Assembly (NCBI GenBank): GCA_016756695.1
Contig: CP066701.1
Span: forward strand, 2,508,001 to 2,572,000
Direction of reading: 5' to 3'
Length of the DNA: 64,000 bases
DNA from: Heyndrickxia sporothermodurans
GTDB taxonomy: Bacteria; Bacillota; Bacilli; Bacillales; Bacillaceae_C
Shown: positions 58,038-64,000 of the stretch, in pieces
How the letters are laid out: every line of letters starts with the position of its first letter
Position numbering within the stretch: position 1 is the stretch's first letter
Position numbers and translations under genes: made by a program
Notes under the pieces: generated by a model
Seen by the model: only the letters and a program-made list of their open reading frames with translations
Databases searched by the model: none
Told to the model about the DNA's origin: nothing

Positions 58038-58888
58038 ATGACAATATTACGAAAGTCCTTATTGGTTACTGTTTCCGTACTTATTCTTCTATCCATAGGG
58101 TTATTATTCATAGTACCAAATAACAAAGAGAATCCCGAAAATAAAACAGTTGCTGTCAAAAACAAATTTAATCCCCCTATAATCAATGTCCAAAATGTTG
58201 AATACAAAAAAATGTTCTTCAAATAAACAGCCTTTCCATGGGTCAAACCATCAAGAATCAATTAAAAAATGATCCTTCCGTTTTTCTAATTAAACACAAT
58301 GAAAAAACTGAGAGTCATTATATTAAGAAAGAAGTAAACGTTACATTCAAGACTCTTCCCTCAACAAAGGAAATAAAAAGGATAACACAGGAAATAAATG
58401 GCACTATCATTAAAAAGCTAAATTCTACGATTGTTTTTCGTTCTAATACGCTTTCGACCAAGGAACTTATTGAATATTTTAACAGACAGGCTATGGTTGA
58501 ATTTGCTGAACCCAATTATCTTTATCTGCAAAATTAAATTGGACTTCCTAATGATTTGCTATATAGAGAACAATACCAATGGAACTTATCGGCAATTCAA
58601 GCAGAAGCAGGCTGGGATATCACCAAAGGGGATGAACATATCATTATTGCTGTTATAGACACGGGCGTTGATCTGGACCATCCTGATTTGAGAAGACGAA
58701 TTACAAATGGTTATAATGTACTGTTGAATAATAATTTCCCTGATGATGACAACGGGCATGGCACCCATGTAGCAGGAATCATTGCATCGGAAACAAACAA
58801 CCATGAAGGTGTTGCAGGCATCACTTGGTATAACAAAATAATGCCTATAAAAGCAATGGGTGCTCGCGTGCTTTCTCCATTATTATAA
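58038..58888 (+). pseudogene. Subtilisin-like (S8) serine protease, broken and truncated
   Basis: Signal peptide MTILRKSLLVTVSVLILLSI, a propeptide (KEVNVTFKTLPSTKEIKRIT to MVEFAEPNYLYLQN) and the start of the catalytic domain with the Asp (IIAVIDTGVDLDHPDL) and His (DDNGHGTHVAGIIASE) motifs. Lesions: a frame slip in the A7 run at 58206-58212 (A8 would restore it), a TAA at 58535-58537 in an otherwise continuous frame, and loss of everything after MPIKAMGA, including the catalytic serine. Confidence 0.87.
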
Positions 58889-58989
58889 GTTGAAAAAACC
58901 GGTATTATTTATCTTTCTGATTTTAATTAACATGTTGTAATATAAATATTTTAAAACATGAGGATTTTTGAAATCGAGTGAAATATAAA

Positions 58990-59292
58990 ATGGAGGAATA
59001 TATTTTGGGTGAAGTTTTTTTGGGTTTACTGACAATCAAAGTCATAGTAGGTTTTGTCACCTTATTTTTTATCATTATCATAACCGGTAGAACATCAATC
59101 TCTTAGTTAACCCCGTTTCACTTAGTTTTTGTATTAGTGCTTGGAGATTTTTTAGGAAATACCATTTATGAAAATAAGGTAGGGATTTTTCACTTTTTAT
59201 ATGCCATCGGATTGTGGACGCTTCTCATGTTGGGGATAGAGTTCTTGATTCTAAAAAATAAATCGACACGTTCTCTCTTATTGGGCATATAA
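58990..59292 (+). pseudogene. DUF421 (YetF-like) protein, nonsense and truncated copy
   Basis: Close copy of the protein at 38171-38575. A TAG at 59104-59106 replaces the glutamine codon of TSIYQLTPFH, and the frame ends at 59290-59292 (RSLLLGI, stop) far short of the family length. ATG 58990 lacks a strong ribosome site. Evidence that the DUF421 gene was duplicated within the island. Confidence 0.83.
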
Positions 59293-59402
59293 TTACATAA
59301 CTGTGGGTTTTTGGTCATTTAAAATCAGGATAAAATTGGAAGTTATAAAAAATATTCTTATACATCATTCTAATAAAGTAAAAATTAAAGGCGGCGTTAT
59401 TT

Positions 59403-59554
59403 ATAACAGTAAAAAATGACGCAAAGACAGGGCTAGCTTCGAAACATTTGCAATCAACAAGCTAAGCAGCTTTACCAAGAGGCTACACACTCAATCCGTT
59501 CTACACAGCGTTGAACCACGCGTTCAACAAATCGAACAAGAAGAACCGCAATAA
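59403..59554 (+). pseudogene. DUF1657 gene, third copy, decayed
   Basis: Aligns with 43797-44003: the start codon is ATA instead of ATG, and two internal deletions remove the stretches around GLKSAQ and LSTD. The end (VEPRVQQIEQEEPQ, stop) is well kept. It follows the DUF421 wreck, repeating the DUF421/DUF1657 association. Confidence 0.8.
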
Positions 59555-59700
59555 GCCCAAGATGGAAGCCAAGCTTCCCAAGGCAGTACGCAAGGAGCAC
59601 AAAATCAATAAGGAAATGAGTTTACAAGCAAAAATAATGAACAACAAGTAAGACAACAAAACAAACAAGCCCAGTCTCATAAAAAAATAACTGAAGCACA
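59555..59700 (+). pseudogene. Possible gamma-type small acid-soluble spore protein remnant
   Basis: In the same frame as the DUF1657 remnant, after its stop: AQDGSQASQGSTQGAQNQ, stop, then GNEFTSKNNEQQVRQQNKQA QSHKK (split here). The segment NEF-x5-EQQVRQQNKQA resembles the repeat of gamma-type SASP (SspE-like). No start codon or ribosome site; at best a fragment. Confidence 0.35.
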
Positions 59701-59825
59701 CGTTCGTAAAAATTACAATTCTAAGCTTTATGTCGCAACATTCTTGATATATTACAGAGAGCGAATAAAAACTAAGCTTTCTTACCAAGAGTTGTTTTAT
59801 AAAAAATATAAAAGGAGCAAGTGTT

Positions 59826-59975
59826 ATGCGATTACCCGAAGACTTTATAAGAGCTAGGCATAAAAAAGAAGGGTTAAGTTTAGATCAATGCTTTTCAAAT
59901 CCTATCATACATAGGGAGATACATGGGAATAAGGTATTCGTTCCATTGGATTTAAAGAGAATTTGGAATCAATAA
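59826..59975 (+). CDS. Small hypothetical protein, 49 residues
   Basis: Reads MRLPEDFIRARHKKEGLSLD, then QCFSNPIIHREIHGNKVFVP and LDLKRIWNQ. AAAGGAG lies eight bases before ATG 59826. No family recognised; a broken relative seems to lie near 56479-56610, which argues that it is a real gene carried by the island. Confidence 0.55.
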   Translation: MRLPEDFIRARHKKEGLSLDQCFSNPIIHREIHGNKVFVPLDLKRIWNQ

Positions 59976-60033
59976 AAGTTTTTAGCAATGAAATATAGCA
60001 ACCGTTTTGATTATAAGGCTATTTTATATATAA

Positions 60034-60131
60034 GGGATCCCACCAACAAAAAGCGCTTAAAACATACGCTAAGCATAATTCGTCATGAATAAAGCCGATT
60101 TTTCCTCAACTTACGAGAAATAATCGGCTTT
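60034..60131. repeat. Intergenic repeat block, copy 2, with terminator hairpin
   Basis: Bases 60034-60107 match 49172-49240 with indels. The block ends in a 10-bp stem AAAGCCGATT (60091-60100) / AATCGGCTTT (60122-60131). Two imperfect copies of one untranslated region 11 kb apart point to duplicated 3' ends of an operon. Confidence 0.6.
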
Positions 60132-60249
60132 ATGGATAAGGGGACAATCGATTGTCAAAATGAATCCATTCCTAAATACTATTTAAAAACCGGTTGATGT
60201 GAAACCATTACCATAATCTAAAAAAAGAGTATTATTCGGGGTGACACAA

Positions 60250-62050
60250 AAATAATTTATTCAAGTGGATTAACGGACTAGTGCGCCTAATATATGTGAT
60301 ATATATAAAGATATCTTACCATAGTGTAACGGGAGGGTAGTGATTTAGTACAGGATATCTGATGTTAAAAAGACTCCGGCAGGAGGAACGCCGATCTGAT
60401 ATATAGGAGCATTCCTGTTAGAAGGATTTTCGGGGACTTGAACAAAAAGAGCCCTCTTGGTATGATGCGGGGTGTCAAATCGTCGATGAATTGACCCCTA
60501 ATTTGTTAACCAAGGAGGACTCCATAATGGATTTTAAACAAAATCAGAAAATTAATCAAGTCACCGAAAAAACACTCGTTGTAGGGATCGATATCGCAAA
60601 GCGGACACATTACGCTTGCTTTGTAGACGATCGTGGCCGGGTGCTCCAAAAGTCTTTCTCAGTTTATCAATCTAATAACGGCTTTGAGTATTTATATCAA
60701 CGTATTTTGACTGAAATGAAAGAAAGCGAAAAGACAGAAGTCATTGTCGGGATTGAACCTACTGGCCATTACTGGCTAAATTTAGCCTATTTCCTTGAAG
60801 AACGAGGCATTTCCTTAGTCATGACGAATCCGATGCATGTCAAACGGTCAAAAGAGTTGGATGACAATCTGCCAACCAAACATGACCGTAAAGATGCACT
60901 GGTAATCGCTCGTCTTGTAAAGGATGGACGCTTTAGTTATCCGCGAATCCTCAAAGGGATGGAAGCTGAACTTCGTGCTGGTTCTACATTCCGTAGTAAA
61001 TTGACTGAGGAGCTAGGAGCCGTCAAAAACATGATAATTCGCTGGTTAGATCGCTATTTTCCAGAGTTCGTTCAAGTATTTCCGTCATTCGGAAAAATGG
61101 CTATGGCCGCACTTGAATGCACTCCATTTCCAAGTGATCTTCACCAGAAACACCCGGATGAAGTGTTATCCCTTTATCGAAAGGTCGAGGGACTAAAATC
61201 CCCCAAAGACCAAAAGCAGTGCGCCTTATCGAAGTCATGACTAGCTCTATCGGAGTAACGGAAGGATGTGAGAGATACCGTATTGAAATAGCCACACTTG
61301 TCCGCCGTTACCACCAGCTAGAAAAAGATATTGAGGGTATTACGGAGCGCTTAGTTGAGCTTGTAAAAATGTCAGTAGAATACGAATGGCTGTCAACGGT
61401 ACCAGGGCTTGGAGATACGACAATCGTTGACCTATTAGCTGAAATCGGAAGTTTTTCACACTACGAAGATCCACGCCAACTAATCAAACTCGCGGGATTA
61501 ACGTTACGTGAAAATTCCTCTGGTATGCACAAAGGGCAAAAAGAATCTCTAAACGGGGTAGAAGAAAGCTACGCGCTCTCCTGTTCCGAGTCATGATGCC
61601 GATGATCCGCCACAATGAAGCTTTTAGAAAGCTACATGAGTATTACACGAACCGTCAGGTTAATCCTTTACGCAAGAAACAATCCATCGTGGTTCTATGC
61701 GGTAAACTGTTAAAAGTATTACATGGAATTAGCACTAAGCACAAAGCGTTTGACGCACAGCGAATGATGAGGATATTCCAAGTCTCTTAGAGGCGACTTA
61801 AATCCCTACAGCCCCTTAACTAGACCTAGACAACAGGATGACACGGAGAAGCTGGCATTATTTTCACCATTCGACCTAGAGTCCCTATAGGAGCTTCGCT
61901 AGCCTCTGCCTTATGACTAGACCGAACGAAGGAATGTAGGCACATAGATGCCCAGAGACATGGGAGGGTACGTCATCATAAGCTACGCAGAGATCCATTG
62001 TGCATCGTATAATTCCCTATCACTACTTTCCATCATTATCCAGTAGTGAC
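60250..62050 (+). mobile_element. IS110-family element, defective
   Basis: A broken IS110 transposase gene (60527-61790) with long non-coding flanks on both sides, as usual for this family, which has no terminal inverted repeats of note. Boundaries are estimates: the left non-coding part starts somewhere after 60131, and on the right coding sequence of another gene is visible from about 62074. Confidence 0.7.
60527..61790 (+). pseudogene. IS110-family transposase, frameshifted
   Basis: The N-terminal DEDD (RuvC-like) domain begins VVGIDIAKRTHYACFVDDRG with the first Asp, then GIEPTGHYW and KHDRKDALVIARLV with further acidic residues. The C-terminal transposase_20 region (LSTVPGLGDTTIVDLLAEIG, IKLAGLTLRENSSG) is in a second frame from about 61219 and ends in a third (61593-61790). 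AAGGAGG precedes ATG 60527. At least two frameshifts near 61225 and 61560. Confidence 0.87.
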
Positions 62051-62073
62051 CGCGTAGCGTACCTATTTATTGG

Positions 62074-62238
62074 AATAGTTTCACATATTATGAAAATAAA
62101 GTTAGGGTCCGTGTCGAAAAATATTTTTTTGACACCCTACCAACGGGTCAAACCGTTGATGTATCAACATTTATAGAGGGAGTAATCTTAGGCAAAAACT
62201 CACCTCAAATCCAACAATTGGAAATAGAAACATCATGA
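62074..62238 (+). pseudogene. Orphan 3' gene fragment right of the IS110 element
   Basis: A frame without start, NSFTYYENKVRVRVEKYFFD, then TLPTGQTVDVSTFIEGVILG and KNSPQIQQLEIETS, stop. The composition looks like real protein (a beta-rich domain end), but I do not recognise the family and saw no matching 5' part left of the element. Confidence 0.45.
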
Positions 62239-62443
62239 GCTATAATTCCCTCAACAACTTCGTTCTATTCATCTGATATTAAGCTAGTCCTGGCTTATAT
62301 CGGCCGGACTAACTTAGAGCAAGAAAAAAATGCTAAGCCCGTCACATCAAAGACTTAGCGTATATTTTGTTCATCCAGCCTAGTTATCCATTTTGATAAA
62401 ACTTTAACGTGCTCGCAGTCAAGCAACCGTTTTCCCAACGAAA

Positions 62444-62569
62444 CTACACATTTTCAATAATAATCCTTTGTGCTGTTCTCAGGTTGCGTTTTACAGTTCT
62501 CAACACATTTTCTTCTTCTGCGTAAGCACCTACTTGCACACCGTCAACAATTACACGTTTAATAGCCAT
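62444..62569 (-). CDS. Small hypothetical protein coupled to the amidase
   Basis: A 41-residue frame: MAIKRVIVDGVQVGAYAEEE, then NVLRTVKRNLRTAQRIIIEN and V. Its ATG overlaps the last codons of the amidase gene by 11 bp, so it could be translated by coupling; there is no independent ribosome site. No family recognised. Confidence 0.5.
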   Translation of the reverse strand: MAIKRVIVDGVQVGAYAEEENVLRTVKRNLRTAQRIIIENV

Positions 62570-63143
62570 ATTTGCTTTTCAGATTAGTCGATTTTCTCTT
62601 CAAATTAAACGCGCGTGCTAACCCATTAACATGCCCTTGGGCAACCGCTTGCCGCCAATTCGGGTCTCTTAATTTTTGGGCATCGCTTGCATGATCAATA
62701 AATCCGTTCTCCGTTAATAAAGCGGGCATTCTGGTTTCTCGCAGTACATGGAAATCGGCCTTTTTTTTACCACGGTTATGCAAGTTATTTACTTTGACAA
62801 TTTCTTCATGCATAATGTCCCGAATTAACGCTGTTCTCGATGAATCAGACAAACTGTTATGAATATAATCTTCATACCCATGAGCTGAACCGTTAAATGC
62901 ATTAACGTGGATGGATAGAAAATAATCTGCACCCCAAGCATTCGCATCATCTGTACGTTCTTTCAAGCTGCGCGTAATATCTGCTGTTCTACTCATTTTA
63001 ATTTGCAGGCCTTCATAATGGTTTTCCAAGAGATTTCGGATGCTATGGGAAATATTTAAGGTAATTTCTTTTTCCTGCATCCCATTGCCAATAGCTCCTG
63101 GGTCCACTCCCCCGTGACCAGGATCTAAATATAATTTAAACAT
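62559..63143 (-). CDS. N-acetylmuramoyl-L-alanine amidase (Amidase_3, CwlC/CwlD-like)
   Basis: A 194-residue Amidase_3 domain: LYLDPGHGGVDPGAIGNG with the first zinc His, the Glu of GMQEKEITLN, SIHVNAFNGSAHGYE with the further His, and LLTENGFIDH with the catalytic Glu. It lacks a signal peptide and a peptidoglycan-binding domain, as does the catalytic part of CwlC, a mother-cell lysis enzyme; CwlD has a signal anchor, which is absent here. ATG 63143 follows GAGGTGG; the open frame to 63248 is unlike the family. Confidence 0.88.
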   Translation of the reverse strand: MFKLYLDPGHGGVDPGAIGNGMQEKEITLNISHSIRNLLENHYEGLQIKMSRTADITRSLKERTDDANAWGADYFLSIHVNAFNGSAHGYEDYIHNSLSDSSRTALIRDIMHEEIVKVNNLHNRGKKKADFHVLRETRMPALLTENGFIDHASDAQKLRDPNWRQAVAQGHVNGLARAFNLKRKSTNLKSKYGY

Positions 63144-63507
63144 TTTACACCACCTCGTACAAATACAATATGATCGAAGAGTAACGGAGGTATAGGCATT
63201 CGTCTGAGGTACATATAAAAATAGGTGATGATAGGCATTACATTTCATTGAATCAGATGATTTATTTTAAAGCTAAGAAATTTTCCAAATGCGAGACCAT
63301 ATGTATGAGCAGCAGGAATTAATGTTCCATATTTTTCGTGGGTCAGGCAAACTCTTGTTCATCTAGACAGTAGGCTGATTGATTATTGATGCTTCTTTCT
63401 TAACAAAACACCTAAGTGATTCTCTGTGCATATACTGTATCATTACTACAGGATTATGATTAAATACAACTCAATCCATACATAAAATAATCAAGGAGAG
63501 GTTAATT
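63144..63507. other. Divergent intergenic region
   Basis: No gene seen. It should hold the promoters of the amidase and of the gene at 63508; no element could be assigned with confidence. Confidence 0.5.
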
Positions 63508-63960
63508 TTGAAAATTCCAAAGACAGCCAAAGTTAGTATCCCCTTTCCATCCGTATGGGGGATTGATGCTTCTATTGCGGGGAGATCCATTATTAGAGGT
63601 ATACTTACCATTGATTCCATTGTAGACAACAAAGTAGTAGGTACAGTTAATTTTCGTGGTATACCTATTCCGATTAATGGGTATTGGGACGAAAGCGCTA
63701 AACAAATAAGTTTCGATTCACCATATGCCTCCTTTTTTGGCAACTTGACAATATTTGATGAGACCGCTATAAGCATTCTGCATTTCGTTTTAAGTGGACG
63801 GTTTATAACGAAACCTCCCTCTTTGCTGGCTGGTGAATATGGAAATTGGATTGCTACAACCTTTACAACCCGTTTGGGACCTCCCATATATACTAGTGTT
63901 TTACCACCTGCTGGTGCCTTTTCAGTCTCAAGTATGCTCTTGGGACAGCAATTGTTTTAA
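63508..63960 (+). CDS. Hypothetical protein, 150 residues
   Basis: Starts at TTG 63508, five bases after GGAGAGG. Rich in Ile/Val, Pro, Gly and aromatic residues with regular beta-strand-like spacing (FRGIPIPINGYWDESAKQIS, FDSPYASFFGNLTIFDE, RLGPPIYTSVLPPAG). No signal peptide or membrane helix. I do not recognise the family; the location suggests a spore or surface role but nothing proves it. Confidence 0.7.
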   Translation: MKIPKTAKVSIPFPSVWGIDASIAGRSIIRGILTIDSIVDNKVVGTVNFRGIPIPINGYWDESAKQISFDSPYASFFGNLTIFDETAISILHFVLSGRFITKPPSLLAGEYGNWIATTFTTRLGPPIYTSVLPPAGAFSVSSMLLGQQLF

Positions 63961-64000
63961 TTAGACCATGACTTTATAAAAACAACCTTCCTTTGTGATT

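Noticed and set aside
57722-58123. A 133-residue frame overlapping the acidic lipoprotein repeat
   Set aside because: It is the shifted translation of the 75-bp repeat (Ile/Leu/Gln periodic) without a ribosome site.

Overview
The window looks like the chromosome of an AT-rich, endospore-forming member of the Bacillaceae. The left part follows Bacillus subtilis gene content and order closely: the yusV/yusU iron-uptake end, fadN-fadA-fadE, yusI-gcvH-yusE-yusD, sufCDSUB, then yunF-yunD-yunC-yunB, lytH, yutC and yutD. Many genes are specific to sporulation or germination (CotF-like coat proteins, YuzL, LytH, YhcN/YlaJ lipoproteins, a ger operon, a spoVA-type operon, CwlJ). The species cannot be fixed from the sequence; a moderately thermophilic Bacillus/Caldibacillus-type organism is only a guess from the spore heat-resistance operon.

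Region 1 (1-26570) is intact core chromosome. It holds the end of a siderophore ABC importer with a FhuF-like reductase and YusU (1-3587), glycolate oxidase genes glcD-glcF with their sugar-diacid-type regulator (3609-7543), and a 52-bp tandem-repeat array (7620-7968). Next come two CotF-like coat genes and yuzL, the fatty-acid beta-oxidation operon fadNAE behind a FadR-type operator (9012-9029), and a membrane glycosyltransferase. The arsenate-reductase-like YusI, the glycine cleavage H protein, a thioredoxin-like and an SCP2-like protein follow. The sufCDSUB iron-sulfur assembly operon, a DUF72 protein, a YunD phosphoesterase and YunC close the region. I found no frameshift here.

Region 2 (26570-36380) is core chromosome broken by mobile DNA. 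yunB is split: a decayed IS21-like element lies just upstream, and an IS1182-like element, itself interrupted by an IS66-family element with a perfect 8-bp target duplication, sits inside the reading frame. lytH, yutC and yutD beyond it are intact.

Region 3 (36640-64000) is an accessory island devoted to spores. Two nearly identical, same-orientation IS3-family copies (36642-38170 and 47621-49144) bracket a gerA-gerB-gerC germinant-receptor operon and a complete operon of the spoVA2mob type: DUF1657, YhcN/YlaJ lipoprotein, SpoVAC, SpoVAD, SpoVAEb, DUF1657, and a YetF-like DUF421 protein. This operon type is known to raise spore heat resistance and slow germination. Outside the bracket lie a YlxY-like deacetylase destroyed by a second IS66 element, a CwlJ-like cortex hydrolase, a ferritin-like/cupin fusion protein, further partial and decayed copies of spoVA2mob genes, a second pair of CotF-like genes, an acidic-repeat lipoprotein, a broken subtilisin-like protease, a broken IS110 element and a short amidase. 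Pseudogenes are concentrated in this island, which suggests repeated acquisition, duplication and decay of spore-resistance cassettes.
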